A program made the position numbers and the translations under genes. A stretch of 38,259 bases of DNA. It comes from an archaeon (GTDB taxonomy: Archaea; Thermoproteota; Thermoprotei_A; Marsarchaeales; Marsarchaeaceae). The notes beneath the pieces were generated by a model. It was given only the letters and a program-made list of their open reading frames with translations, searched no databases and had not been told where the DNA came from. Where the stretch lies: NCBI GenBank assembly GCA_021817005.1, contig JAKAWJ010000017.1, forward strand, positions 1 to 38,259. Reading direction: 5' to 3'. Shown here one piece after another: positions 1 through 8,922 of the stretch. How positions within the stretch are numbered: the stretch's first letter is position 1; each line of letters opens with the position of its first letter.

Positions 1-135
1 TCCGATCTCGACTGTGAAACGAGAGAGATGCTTTCGATTTACGCTACATACCCGAGGTCACCCATCAATGCCATGCTATTCATGAGAATAGCTTTGAACA
101 TATGCACGAATAAACCCGATATTGTTGCTTGATGG

Positions 136-158
136 TGGCCCATAGCATTCATGGGCCA
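136..158. repeat. Inverted repeat, 8-bp perfect stem
   Basis: TGGCCCAT and ATGGGCCA pair perfectly around a 7-base loop. No gene end lies next to it inside the window, so it could be a terminator for something upstream of base 1, an operator, or chance. Confidence 0.4.
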
Positions 159-334
159 TTGAAAGACCCGGATTAAAGTGGCTCAATATTACATTTGGAG
201 GAAAAAATTGTATAGAGACTCTATTGAACATTCAAGGAAGGAACCAGGAGGCTCTGACCAACATCCCTTTTGAAAGAAAGCAATCAGAGAAGCGCTAATC
301 GCTTTGTACAACTCTTCATGCTATAGTACATTTA

Positions 335-359
335 CCTTAGGAGGTATCAGCTCCTAGGG
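335..359. repeat. Inverted repeat, 9-bp stem with one G-U
   Basis: CCTTAGGAG (335-343) pairs with CTCCTAGGG (351-359) around a 7-base loop, with one wobble pair. It lies in a gene-free stretch; no oligo-T tract follows, so a terminator role is not supported. Confidence 0.4.
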
Positions 360-659
360 CGCTTTCCGGTGCGGGTGAGCTTGCTTTGACGGTATCGGTA
401 TTGAGACTATTGCAATAGCGAAGCTTCACTCATACGATGACGCTCATCATCTTATCTTTGGTATATGACGCGAAGTCAGGTCAGGTGAATGGGTCAGCTG
501 TCTCCCACACTACTCTGAGCGCGGAATGGGCAGCAGGTTACTTGAGACCCGCAGAAATGAATACACAGCTCATTAACTCTCCGGTATCTTGTTTCCGCAT
601 TGTACTGAAATTTGGATTTTATTCGTTGGCAAATTATCTGCAGAAAGGAAGACACGGTC

Positions 660-824
660 ATGTTAACGAGATTGACTCCGTATGATATCTGATCAACTCG
701 TCCAGAGGCAACAAGTTCGTTGAAACTGCTACTGAGTGCGAATGGAAATGGGACGCTGATGAACAAGGCAAGAGAGCTCTTGAGGGAAGGGGCACTTCCT
801 AAAGGATCGGAGGAAGAGAAGTAA
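660..824 (+). pseudogene. Possible short ORF interrupted by in-frame TGA
   Basis: An ATG at 660 opens a frame that reads ten codons, meets TGA at 690-692, and then continues open for 43 codons to a TAA at 822-824. The part after the stop (leucine-rich, then a lysine/glutamate-rich end with the run MNKARELLREGALPKGSEEE) looks like the helix and tail of a small DNA-binding or coiled protein. There is no family match I can name, and an accidental frame is quite possible. Confidence 0.15.
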
Positions 825-1070
825 AACTGACAAGCGTCTGCAGGTGCTGGACTCAATCAGGTAGGTCCTAAGGGTGATGGAAGGACCGAGGAACTGTGCC
901 TTACGAAAGGAGACGCCTGCAGCCAGCTTCTGTGTGAGGAAACCCGTCGTTTTATCTTGGCTTCGTGGATCGCTACCGGCAAGGACCCGGCCTTACTTCC
1001 TTTCCATTGTCCTCATCACCACCTTCTAAAGGCTGAAGAGAGAGTACATTTATGCAGTTTTGGGTGCCGC

Positions 1071-3182
1071 CTAAAAAGTGTCGTGAGCACGTTTAGCATC
1101 AGCTAGCTCCGCGGACGCTTCGGATTGCGGAGGACCGATAACCGCCGACGGCTTTCGTAGTACTAGGATTGACTCATACCTGATGTTACCAGCCCGTGAT
1201 TTCTCCAGCTTCCTTCTAAGCAGACCGTTCTCATATCTGTCCATAACCGAAGTCGTACCCTCGAACTCATTCGAAAGAAGGTCGCTATCGTTTCCGCCTT
1301 CGCCTTCATCACTACGCAGTTTGAGAATGTGATAATCTAGCTCGTACCTGCATTCTGTAGACGAAACAGCCATCCTTTTCAGGACTTCGTCATTACGAAC
1401 CTCGTAGTAGGTACCCTCTTCTTTTGTCCCGAGCTTATAATGGTTATTTCCAATGATTATTACTGCCTTTGCGCCCGGCTTCATAACCTTATGTACCTCG
1501 AGCATTGTTTTCTGCATATCTTTGAAGAACTTGTATGTTCTGATGGCATCCATCTCCCTAGTCTTTTTTATGGTCTTTATCGCATCTCTTGCAACTTCCG
1601 GAAGGGCGAGGAAAGACCCGGTTTCTAGATCAATTTCACGAAGTAGCGCCTTTTCGTGCTTCTTATAAACCGAGAGGTTCGGGTTCCCTATCATCTTGTC
1701 GGCCAGTTCTTCAATGTGATCAAGTCCAAGCAGAATTATCTGAGGAAAATCGTTCTTGATGTAATCCAACGCGGTAGAGTATGGTGGGGAAGTGACGATG
1801 CCATCTGCCACTGGGCTTCGGAATAACTCACTCATCTTGGTCGTATCAGCAGTGTAGCATTCGGAATGCCCCAATTTGATATCAAGGACCCTGTTCAATT
1901 GGTGGAACAGGTAAATTCTTAGATATAGCCCTCCACGACCGAGGAGCCTCTCTCTGAGAACATCTTGAAAGCTACCCTTGCTTCTTCTCACAAGGTCGCT
2001 TATTGCGCCAGAAATCGCTAACGTCAGGAAATCCTTAAGCTGCCTGCCCTCCTCTCCGTTAACTGGGTAATTCTCCACCTGTTGTTTTGCCACGAGTATG
2101 TCCTCGATTGCGTGCTTATCCTTCAGGAACTTCGAAACCTTTGGATCAATCTCCTGGAGTTTCATTTGAATGGCCTTCTTGTTTACCAGTGTACTTTCAG
2201 GAGAGGAATGCCCCAGCAAGCCTTCACTATGATAGATGGCCAGCTGCGTTTCGAGGTCGTTCAGGAATTTCAGCAGAAAACCGCGCAGCGCAGCGGGGTT
2301 GAATGAGGGGGAATAAAGCGAAAAACACTTTACGTTGGACATCAAAGCGGAGAGTGGATTGATTTCAACTCCTATGCTATCTAGCCCCATCCATGACGCT
2401 TCGAGAAGAAGCGTTCCACATCCCGCAAAGTTATCCATTACAGTTCCCTCATCATATGGCCAGATGTAGTTCAGAAGCGCTCGAACCATCTTGGGATGAA
2501 ACTTGCCCTTGTAAGGATGCATGTAATGATTTAGGTAAAGACTCGGCTCTTCGCGCGTTGTGAGGTAGTCAACCAGACGCTTGCCCACCTGCATGGTTGA
2601 CGATGCTGGAATGCGGAAAAGCAACTCGTCGGTGGCAAGGAATTTCCAAAGTTCCTCAATGTTGGCATCAACCTCTTCCTCGTTTCTGCTGAGCTTTGAG
2701 ATGTATACCGACTTCTCCAAGTAGAACTGATTGGTGATTAGTTGATGAAGAGTAAGGTCGCCAAACGAAAACTCGACATGATTAATTCCCTTTTGACCTA
2801 CGTTAAGTTTATTCGTGGAACGTGTCACGATAAAAAGCTCCCTAGTATAGGCAAGTCTTCTGACCAACCTCCTAGCTGTGGCCTCGTCCACATCTCTTAT
2901 GCCGATAAAGCCGTGTGTGTCACCATATGGGAGTTCATGAGCCAGCCTGTCTTGGATCCTTGCTGGTCTGTCAGTGAACTTGGAAAACGACAAGTCTCCC
3001 GCCAGAATATCGTAGAAGTTCCTTACAGGGGTTATTGGACCGAACAGGCTTTCAAGTTCTAACCTTGCCAAATCGACTTCGTGTTTCTCTTTGATATTGC
3101 CGAAGAGCTTGAAGTACCAGTATGCACCATTCACAGGGGGACTGTAATGACCCGGGGATTTTAGGCTTTTATTGGTATGCAA
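1071..3182 (-). CDS. TSPPY-type DNA (N4-cytosine-like) methyltransferase with extended N-terminal region
   Basis: A 703-residue AdoMet-dependent amino-methyltransferase. The AdoMet-binding motif I is DNFAGCGT, starting at D250, followed by an acidic end of strand two (GVEINP). The catalytic motif is TSPPYSTALDY starting at T464; TSPPY is the form usual in N4-cytosine DNA methyltransferases, whereas tRNA guanine methylases of the Trm11/TrmG10 type normally have DPPY. The first 220 residues (with YWYFKLFGNIKE near the start) faintly recall the N-terminal part of Trm11-like proteins, so an RNA substrate is not fully excluded. The start is a TTG at 3182; there is no in-frame ATG before the AdoMet domain. 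It sits back to back with a winged-helix gene and shares a TATA box with it, which suggests the modification arm of a restriction-modification module. Confidence 0.8.
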   Translation of the reverse strand: MHTNKSLKSPGHYSPPVNGAYWYFKLFGNIKEKHEVDLARLELESLFGPITPVRNFYDILAGDLSFSKFTDRPARIQDRLAHELPYGDTHGFIGIRDVDEATARRLVRRLAYTRELFIVTRSTNKLNVGQKGINHVEFSFGDLTLHQLITNQFYLEKSVYISKLSRNEEEVDANIEELWKFLATDELLFRIPASSTMQVGKRLVDYLTTREEPSLYLNHYMHPYKGKFHPKMVRALLNYIWPYDEGTVMDNFAGCGTLLLEASWMGLDSIGVEINPLSALMSNVKCFSLYSPSFNPAALRGFLLKFLNDLETQLAIYHSEGLLGHSSPESTLVNKKAIQMKLQEIDPKVSKFLKDKHAIEDILVAKQQVENYPVNGEEGRQLKDFLTLAISGAISDLVRRSKGSFQDVLRERLLGRGGLYLRIYLFHQLNRVLDIKLGHSECYTADTTKMSELFRSPVADGIVTSPPYSTALDYIKNDFPQIILLGLDHIEELADKMIGNPNLSVYKKHEKALLREIDLETGSFLALPEVARDAIKTIKKTREMDAIRTYKFFKDMQKTMLEVHKVMKPGAKAVIIIGNNHYKLGTKEEGTYYEVRNDEVLKRMAVSSTECRYELDYHILKLRSDEGEGGNDSDLLSNEFEGTTSVMDRYENGLLRRKLEKSRAGNIRYESILVLRKPSAVIGPPQSEASAELADAKRAHDTF

Positions 3183-3204
3183 GCTGTACGTAAGTTGTGA
3201 TTAT

Positions 3205-3216
3205 CTCTATATAAAG
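3205..3216. promoter_or_regulatory. Single near-symmetric TATA box serving two divergent genes
   Basis: CTCTATATAAAG lies in the 62-bp gap between the methyltransferase start (3182, minus) and the winged-helix start (3245, plus). Its centre is about 28 bp from the first and 34 bp from the second, the usual archaeal distance for a leaderless or nearly leaderless start, and the sequence reads as a TATA box on both strands. Confidence 0.55.
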
Positions 3217-3244
3217 ATGTAGCTATCCCATATCCGTCAACTGT

Positions 3245-3499
3245 TTGAACTGGGAAAAGTACGGTCGCCTCACCACAAGCGAATATAGAAAGAAAGTTGC
3301 CCTGTCTCTACTAGCTAAAGAACAGACGCCTAAGGAATTAGCTGTCAGCACAGGGCTTCATATCTCGCACGTTAGTAATTCATTACGCGAGTTGACTGCA
3401 ATGGGACTCGCCGAGTGCCTTTCGCCCGAACTGAGGAAGGGAAGAGTCTACCGCCTCACACTTGAAGGAAGGATGACGGTCATGAAGTTGAAAGAGTGA
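3245..3499 (+). CDS. Small winged-helix transcriptional regulator
   Basis: An 84-residue protein that is essentially one winged-helix domain: LSLLAKEQTPKELAVSTG forms helices one and two, HISHVSNSLRELTAMGL is the recognition helix, and RKGRVYRLTLEG is the wing. This is the ArsR/MarR-like fold common in archaea. The start is TTG at 3245, about 34 bp from the shared TATA box; no ATG is available. The stop overlaps the next gene by four bases (GTGA), so the two are translationally coupled. Placed divergently from a DNA methyltransferase and immediately upstream of an unknown protein, it has the position of the controller gene of a restriction-modification unit; that role is inference. Confidence 0.75.
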   Translation: MNWEKYGRLTTSEYRKKVALSLLAKEQTPKELAVSTGLHISHVSNSLRELTAMGLAECLSPELRKGRVYRLTLEGRMTVMKLKE

Positions 3500-4395
3500 A
3501 AAACTTGTCCAAAGGTGCACAGGATAAATTGCAGGCACTGAAGCAAGTTCTGAGCGTTCAAATTCAGCGGACACCCCACTGTCGTAATCCCAGATTGGAA
3601 AACATAGAGTGGGTGGAACGCCTTCCTCGGAAGGGTTTAAAGAACAAGGTTTTGGAGAGACAAGTTCTCATCAAGGACATAAATGGTGAGACACTATACA
3701 TCCAGTATCCAGGCAAAGAGTCCGAAAGAAAGAGGGATCAAAGGCCGTGGGACTTTCGCCCGAAAGTCTATGACAATTCTGGTAACCCCGTCAAGGACAT
3801 GAGCTTCTCTGATATCTGGGGTTCTCTCTATGACGAGCTTTACAAAACGAACCGCCACAATTCTGCGCGCGTTCTTGCTGTATTGTTCTATAGAATGGCT
3901 TTCATGGTGGACCATAAGAAAGTAGCCCCCACAAAAACACCCTGCAGACTAGTCCAATTCCAGGACGGGAAACAGTCCTCGATCTTATTAGATAACATTA
4001 ACTTGTGTCCTCCGCCTTGGGTCTACGAACCACCCCGGTGGGTGATAAAGGAGTTATCGAAGTCGGTTCCGAGTTTGGGTGGTTTGAGTCTAGAAGCTTT
4101 TTTAAGATATAACGAACTTCTCGCTTGGAATGAGGATTCTAAATATTACTACCGTGACACGAAAGCTACGGGACCATCGGCGTCTCTCCCATGGAAGGAT
4201 AGAAGACGGGGAAGGATGAACACTTTATTGACTCATGTCAAAATCATAGGATTCATCGTAGGCGAAATCAAGGCCGCAGACCTTTTTGGTTCCCTTGCGG
4301 GCCGAGGGGTGGCTCCAGCTTCCTCCTCCGAAGTCAAACGAATCTGCGCTGGATTCATTAGCGACATGGGCACGAAGACTACAAAAAAAGTCTGA
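3496..4395 (+). CDS. Unknown protein, candidate restriction partner of the methyltransferase
   Basis: A 299-residue soluble protein with a GTG start at 3496 that overlaps the stop of the winged-helix gene. I do not recognise its family and cannot point to a PD-(D/E)XK, HNH or GIY-YIG signature. Visible features are a basic, aromatic-rich N-terminal half, a proline-rich segment (CPPPWVYEPPRW), and a conserved-looking C-terminal block starting GGLSLEAFLRYNELLAWNED and running through a tyrosine cluster (KYYYRD) and a basic patch (DRRRGRMNTLL). The context, being coupled to a regulator and divergent from a DNA methyltransferase, fits a type II restriction enzyme, a class whose members are often too diverged to recognise by sequence. 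A specificity or accessory subunit is an alternative. Confidence 0.6.
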   Translation: MKNLSKGAQDKLQALKQVLSVQIQRTPHCRNPRLENIEWVERLPRKGLKNKVLERQVLIKDINGETLYIQYPGKESERKRDQRPWDFRPKVYDNSGNPVKDMSFSDIWGSLYDELYKTNRHNSARVLAVLFYRMAFMVDHKKVAPTKTPCRLVQFQDGKQSSILLDNINLCPPPWVYEPPRWVIKELSKSVPSLGGLSLEAFLRYNELLAWNEDSKYYYRDTKATGPSASLPWKDRRRGRMNTLLTHVKIIGFIVGEIKAADLFGSLAGRGVAPASSSEVKRICAGFISDMGTKTTKKV

Positions 4396-4513
4396 TACAA
4401 TTGTCTCAAGAGGATAGGATTTATTAAAAAAGATTGTATTATTTTATAAAGAATATAATGGTCGTTTAGCACCTACGGAAGTCTTGTAAGAGTCCTATCA
4501 AGCACGTTGAACG

Positions 4514-4762
4514 ATGAGGTACGGCGTAGTCGACACGAAGCCGTGTTTGCCGATAAAGATCGAAAGAATCAACGAATTCGTCAAGGGGAACGGTTTGACG
4601 CCTGAAGCTCCCTTCGACCAGAAGACGAAAGAATCGCTCGACAACTCGAGGGACATCATAGAGAAGTTGGAGACGCGCGCTTCTCTGAAGGAAGCCCTCG
4701 ACAGTCTTTCGAACACCATAAGCGTACTCCCTATGGAGGTATACGCCATTCCAGTGGCATGA
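4514..4762 (+). CDS. Small hypothetical protein
   Basis: An 82-residue frame starting at ATG 4514 that looks coding: strong G/C preference at third positions and a helical, charged C-terminal half (residues 36-70 rich in E, K, L, S). No family is recognised. An AT-rich, TATA-like stretch lies around 4438-4460, rather far upstream. The opposite strand beyond 4760 also looks coding for about 35 residues, so this could be one end of a rearranged or decayed gene. Confidence 0.35.
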   Translation: MRYGVVDTKPCLPIKIERINEFVKGNGLTPEAPFDQKTKESLDNSRDIIEKLETRASLKEALDSLSNTISVLPMEVYAIPVA

Positions 4763-5273
4763 CGACTTGACCGCTTTCTTATATTCCGTTATGTAGCTTC
4801 TCGCCCTCTTCCGCTTCTGCCGGAATAAGGAGTAGTCCTGCAGCTTGTCTTCGATATCCCTCACGCGCTCAATGCTGGGAGCAGTCCTGGCGGAAGCACG
4901 TATACTTGCAGAAGAATCCGAACCTTCGGCTGTAAACTCCTGCGCTTATAGGGCTTCCCTTCTAAAGGTTCTCTTAGCATTCTTTCAGGTTAGGATCCTC
5001 CAAGAGGTCCTCGTAAGGCGATCGACGCACATTACAGATAACGGACTCGTAGTGTGGAAGGCTGCTCTAAATTATCGAGATGAACTGGAGGGATTCCAAA
5101 AACAAATGACACATGTTGCCAATCATTTGCTACTGCTTAGTACGAAGCTCGGACTACATGCTTATGGGTTTCGTAAGGGTAGAGAAAGTGGACACTGATG
5201 TATTCTCGAGGAGTCTGAGCTCGAGCAATGCGATACGCTTTTTATTGCTGGCAAAACTTGAATTGAGAGAAAC
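4763..5273. other. Gap with only doubtful reading frames
   Basis: The minus strand from about 4864 down to 4760 encodes a highly charged helical run (DIEDKLQDYSLFRQKRKRAR) that ends in noncoding-looking sequence against the preceding gene, and the plus strand holds an open frame (4845-5198, 117 codons) with helical content in its second half. Neither has a family I recognise. They may be decayed gene pieces. Confidence 0.35.
5238..5246 (+). promoter_or_regulatory. TATA-like box upstream of the M13 peptidase
   Basis: GCTTTTTATT is centred about 31 bp upstream of the ATG at 5274, giving a predicted 5' leader of only a few bases. Confidence 0.4.
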
Positions 5274-7280
5274 ATGAGTAGCGTTAAGTCGGAAGGATCA
5301 GCATCTGAAAAATCTATACCTCAGGTGCCCCGTTTTTCCATTGGTTACATGAATTCATTAGTCGACCCTCACGAAGACTTCTACATGTTTGCCGCTGGTT
5401 CTTGGATAAGATCAAATCCCGTCCCGAAAGACAAGTCGCGTTGGGGTGCATTTGGCGAGCTGCAGGAATGGAATCTACACAACCTACACAGCATACTCGA
5501 AGAATGTGCACGTGACAGTCGAGCTAATCAAAGCACCTTGGAACAGATGATCGGCGATTTCTACAGGTCGGCCATGGACGAAAAAAAGATAGAGGAGCGT
5601 GGATTCAATCCTGTTTCCGAGCTTTTGCATTTGGTCGAGAACGCAACCCCAGGGGCTAGCCTTGCTCGGTGCGCTGCGAGATTGCACTCTACAGGAGTGT
5701 CTGCACTCTTTAGGTCATACTCGCGTGCTGACAAGAAGAATAGCTCAATATACGCGTTCTACATTGATCAGGGAGGACTTTCTCTTCCGGACCGAGAGTA
5801 CTACCTGTCCGCATCCTTCAAGCAACTGCGTGAAGACTATAGAACGCACCTGAGCAAGATGTTTGGATTGATGGGCGAAGCCGACGAAACGAGCACCAAA
5901 TCTGCGGACTGGGTGCTTTCGCTGGAGACAGAACTTGCTCGTGCGGCGCGTCCGAGAGCTGAGCTTCGTGATCAAGAAAGGAACTACAACAAGGTAAAAT
6001 GGGAAGAACTCGAAGACAGGTTTCCTCGCCTGCACCTGACCAGTTATCTCGAGGCTAGGGAAGTGCCAAAGACTGATTACGTCATCGTCGGCCAGCCCGA
6101 GTTCATGGAGGCGCTCGACAGACTCCTGCAGAACGAATTATTCGACAAATGGCGGATCTACCTACGCTGGCACATCCTTCTGGCTTCCGCTCCGTTTCTT
6201 CACGAGAAGGTGAAGCAGGAACATTTCGAATTTTTCAATAGACGACTCTTGGGACAGAGCGAGGATGAACCACGGTGGAAGCGTGCAGTGCAGGTGATAG
6301 ACGGGAGCCTCGGAGAAGCCCTCGGCCAGCTTTACGTAGATAAATATTTTCCCCCGGACGCCCGACGGAAGGCCTCAGTGTTGGTCAACGATATCTGCAG
6401 CGTGTTCAGGGATAGGCTTGCAGCGATACCCTGGATGAACGAAGAGACGAGACGGCACGCCCTTGAAAAGTTTTCAAGGTTTCGAGTCAAGATTGGCCAC
6501 CCAGAAAAATATCGTGACTACAGTTCGGTGAAAATTGACCCAGAGGATTTTCTGGGCAACGTGTGGCGCGCTGCAGAATTTGAGGCGCATCGCCAGGCCA
6601 TCCGGGTCGGCCAATCTGTGGACAGGGATGAATGGAATATGACTCCTCCCACGGTGAATGCCTATTTCTCACCAACAAATAACGAGATAGTATTTCCTGC
6701 AGGCATTCTTCAACCTCCTTTCTTCGATGCTTCAATGGATGACGCAGTGAACTATGGGGGAATAGGCACGGTTATCGGGCACGAAATTACCCATGGTTAT
6801 GACGACCAGGGCCGCAGATTTGATGCGGAAGGTAACCTCCGGGACTGGTGGACTGCGGAAGACGCCAAGAAGTTCCAAGAAAGGGCAAAAGACGTTGTGG
6901 AAGTCTATAGTGCGGAAGAGCCCTTACCAGGGTTCCACGTTAATGGCGAGCTTACGCTTGGAGAAAATATTGCAGACTTGGGAGGAGTCTCCCTTGCCTT
7001 CGAGGCCCTTCAGCGACGACTTGCGGCTGACCCTTCCAAGCGTAAGGTGATTGACGGTTTTACGCCGGAGCAGAGGTTTTTCATTGCGTATGCACAGCTC
7101 TGGAGGTCGAACATCAAGGAAGGAGAGCTGGTAAGGCGAATTACAACGGACCCGCACGCGCCAGCGCCCTGCCGAGCGACGATACCTGCGTCAAACCATC
7201 CTGAGTTCCACTCAGCGTTCCCTCAGCAGGACATGCGGAACAGCAGAAATGTTGCGAAGAAGAGGATAGGCGTGTGGTGA
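5274..7280 (+). CDS. M13 family zinc metallopeptidase (neprilysin/PepO-like), cytosolic
   Basis: A 668-residue endopeptidase with the complete family layout. The N-terminal part has the typical opening DPHEDFYMFAAGSWI. The substrate-binding signature NAYFSPTNNEIVFPAGILQP precedes the zinc motif HEITH at residues 503-507, inside GTVIGHEITHGYDDQGRRFD. The third zinc ligand is E564 in GENIADLGG. The protein ends in a tryptophan, as M13 enzymes usually do. There is no signal peptide or membrane anchor, unlike animal neprilysin, so it should act in the cytosol on oligopeptides, like bacterial PepO. The ATG at 5274 has a TATA-like box about 31 bp upstream. The gene stands alone, with an inverted repeat 55 bases after its stop. 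Confidence 0.93.
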   Translation: MSSVKSEGSASEKSIPQVPRFSIGYMNSLVDPHEDFYMFAAGSWIRSNPVPKDKSRWGAFGELQEWNLHNLHSILEECARDSRANQSTLEQMIGDFYRSAMDEKKIEERGFNPVSELLHLVENATPGASLARCAARLHSTGVSALFRSYSRADKKNSSIYAFYIDQGGLSLPDREYYLSASFKQLREDYRTHLSKMFGLMGEADETSTKSADWVLSLETELARAARPRAELRDQERNYNKVKWEELEDRFPRLHLTSYLEAREVPKTDYVIVGQPEFMEALDRLLQNELFDKWRIYLRWHILLASAPFLHEKVKQEHFEFFNRRLLGQSEDEPRWKRAVQVIDGSLGEALGQLYVDKYFPPDARRKASVLVNDICSVFRDRLAAIPWMNEETRRHALEKFSRFRVKIGHPEKYRDYSSVKIDPEDFLGNVWRAAEFEAHRQAIRVGQSVDRDEWNMTPPTVNAYFSPTNNEIVFPAGILQPPFFDASMDDAVNYGGIGTVIGHEITHGYDDQGRRFDAEGNLRDWWTAEDAKKFQERAKDVVEVYSAEEPLPGFHVNGELTLGENIADLGGVSLAFEALQRRLAADPSKRKVIDGFTPEQRFFIAYAQLWRSNIKEGELVRRITTDPHAPAPCRATIPASNHPEFHSAFPQQDMRNSRNVAKKRIGVW

Positions 7281-7713
7281 GGCTGTCGCCAAATACTGGC
7301 GTCACTGAACATTATTAACAGATTGTGCGGGATCGTCACGCACTCTACAAGGGCGTGACCAAAGAGAGCCATAGGTCAAATAGCTTGTCGAAACGTTATC
7401 TCAATGCGCCTCTGAGGATTTTCTGCTTTCAGCTACCCCCCTTGGAGAGAGCGGGGAGCAGTTCAGAGCCAAGCACTTGGGTTAGCTACCGGCATTCATC
7501 CGCCGTTTTCTAGGGCCGAGAGTTTATCTGCGAATTATTGCTTGGCTTCCTTTCTCCAGATATTCTCTGTTCGCAGCAGTGGCACTTGGGTCCGGCGCAG
7601 TCGTGGCTTTTGCACCGAGATAATGTCACCCACCCAGCGAAAGAGCTAATGGTCTCTGAAGAGACTAAAGATTGACACAGTTCATGTCTCAAGAAGGCGT
7701 GAGTTACTGAAGC
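7281..7713. other. Noncoding gap with one hairpin
   Basis: No convincing gene. GTCACGC (7335-7341) and GCGTGAC (7353-7359) form a perfect 7-bp stem with an 11-base loop, 55 bases beyond the peptidase stop; it has no oligo-T tail, so a terminator call is weak. No clear TATA box precedes the next gene. Confidence 0.4.
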
Positions 7714-8772
7714 ATGCACACTTACTTTATGGTATATACCGCCCTGATATATGTTATTCTTGTGGCGCTCTCTTTCGTGTTTTCAGCCGCCGAGACCTCT
7801 TATTCTTCGCTCCGAGTAACTCTGATCAGGCTACAGGCCTCGAAAGGGGTTAGCGCTGCACAGAGGGTGCTTCGCCTAGCCCACAATCTTCCGCACACCC
7901 TGAACGCGATAATTATAGGTGATAACGTCATAAATCTGGCCTTTACGAGCCTCGCTACTTATGCCGGGTATATCGTAGGAGGTGCGCTAGGCGCTGTGGG
8001 CTTCTCTGCTGCAAATCTAATTGTTGTATTCGTAATCAGTGAGGCTTGGCCCAAGAACATGGCGGTGAATAACCCCGAGGGGGTAGCTCTGTTGCTAGCT
8101 CCAATTATGGAGCCTTACGTGAGCATAATGGACGCCCCCGCTGCAGCGCTCGGTCGCCTCGGTCGGAGCATGGCTTCAATGTTCACCAAGGACCACTCCA
8201 GGAAGAATCTTTCCACGGAAGAAAGAATGGTCTACGCTCTGGAACTCGCGAAGCTTGAAGGGGTCATCACAGCCAAGCAGTACGACGTAATAAACAGAGT
8301 GCTGAAGTTCGACGACCTCACTGCGGGAGAGCTTATGGTTCCTCTGGAGAGATGCCCTGTTACCAGACCCGACTCAACCATCAAGGAAGCGATGGAGCTG
8401 TTTACCAGATCGGGGTTGAGGCGTATCCCTGTACTTTCTCTACCCGCCTCTAAGAGTGCAGATTATAGAAGTGACGCAAAGCTTGTAGGCGCTCTTTACG
8501 TGCGAGATGTGGCCGTGCTGTTTGCTAGGGGCTATACTGATACAAGTGCCCTGGAGGTTGTGGAGCCCGCGGTCATGGTCAAGGCGAGTGAAAAGCTGAT
8601 TGACGTATTTTCAAAAATGCAGTCAGGGGGAGCTCAAGTGGCGGGGATTTCAAATGGAGAACAATTGATTGGATTCCTGTTCATTAGCGATCTGCTTGAG
8701 GCGGCCGTCGGGGAGGCGTTCCCCAAGAACCGGGCTCTCGTTTATCCGGGTAGATTTGCCAAAGCCAGCTAG
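7714..8772 (+). CDS. DUF21/CBS-domain membrane protein (CNNM/CorC-like)
   Basis: A 352-residue integral membrane protein. Residues 1-145 form the DUF21 (CNNM transmembrane) domain with about three or four helices; the family signatures appear as SAAETSYSSLR after the first helix and the proline-lysine motif SEAWPKNMA (usually GEIIPK). The DUF21 family is proposed to transport or control transport of magnesium and other divalent cations. Residues 150-190 are a connecting helical segment (EERMVYALELAKLEGVIT), and 195-340 hold a pair of CBS domains (LMVPLERCPVTRPDSTIKEA and the second ending in GFLFISDLLEAAVG), which normally bind adenine nucleotides. There is no C-terminal CorC_HlyC domain. The gene converges on the helicase gene with 150 bp between stops. 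Substrate is unknown. Confidence 0.85.
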   Translation: MHTYFMVYTALIYVILVALSFVFSAAETSYSSLRVTLIRLQASKGVSAAQRVLRLAHNLPHTLNAIIIGDNVINLAFTSLATYAGYIVGGALGAVGFSAANLIVVFVISEAWPKNMAVNNPEGVALLLAPIMEPYVSIMDAPAAALGRLGRSMASMFTKDHSRKNLSTEERMVYALELAKLEGVITAKQYDVINRVLKFDDLTAGELMVPLERCPVTRPDSTIKEAMELFTRSGLRRIPVLSLPASKSADYRSDAKLVGALYVRDVAVLFARGYTDTSALEVVEPAVMVKASEKLIDVFSKMQSGGAQVAGISNGEQLIGFLFISDLLEAAVGEAFPKNRALVYPGRFAKAS

Positions 8773-8922
8773 CTCATTCTGCCTGCGCGTTTGGGGCGCG
8801 ATGCTGTCGCCCAACTTCTTCCCTCTCTAACCAAGACGTTCCAATTACCGCGTGAATGCAGAAAGTTCACACCTTTTAAGGGGGGGAGGATGCCAGGTAC
8901 TGCTTTTGCCCCCAGTGTCACC

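Larger units (their letters stand above)
1..1070. other. Gene-poor stretch, no recognisable large gene
   Basis: I see no protein family in this first kilobase. It contains two clear inverted repeats (136-158 and 335-359) and a short reading frame at 660-824 that is interrupted by an in-frame TGA. The longest open frames (437-685 plus, 494-856 minus) overlap each other on opposite strands and resemble nothing I know. Confidence 0.5.

Noticed and set aside
494-856. 120-codon minus-strand frame in the first kilobase
   Set aside because: Serine/phenylalanine-rich composition, overlap with open frames on the other strand and no family resemblance suggest chance.
5599-6035. Open frames on both strands inside the M13 peptidase gene
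   Set aside because: They are shadows of a fully conserved peptidase reading frame.
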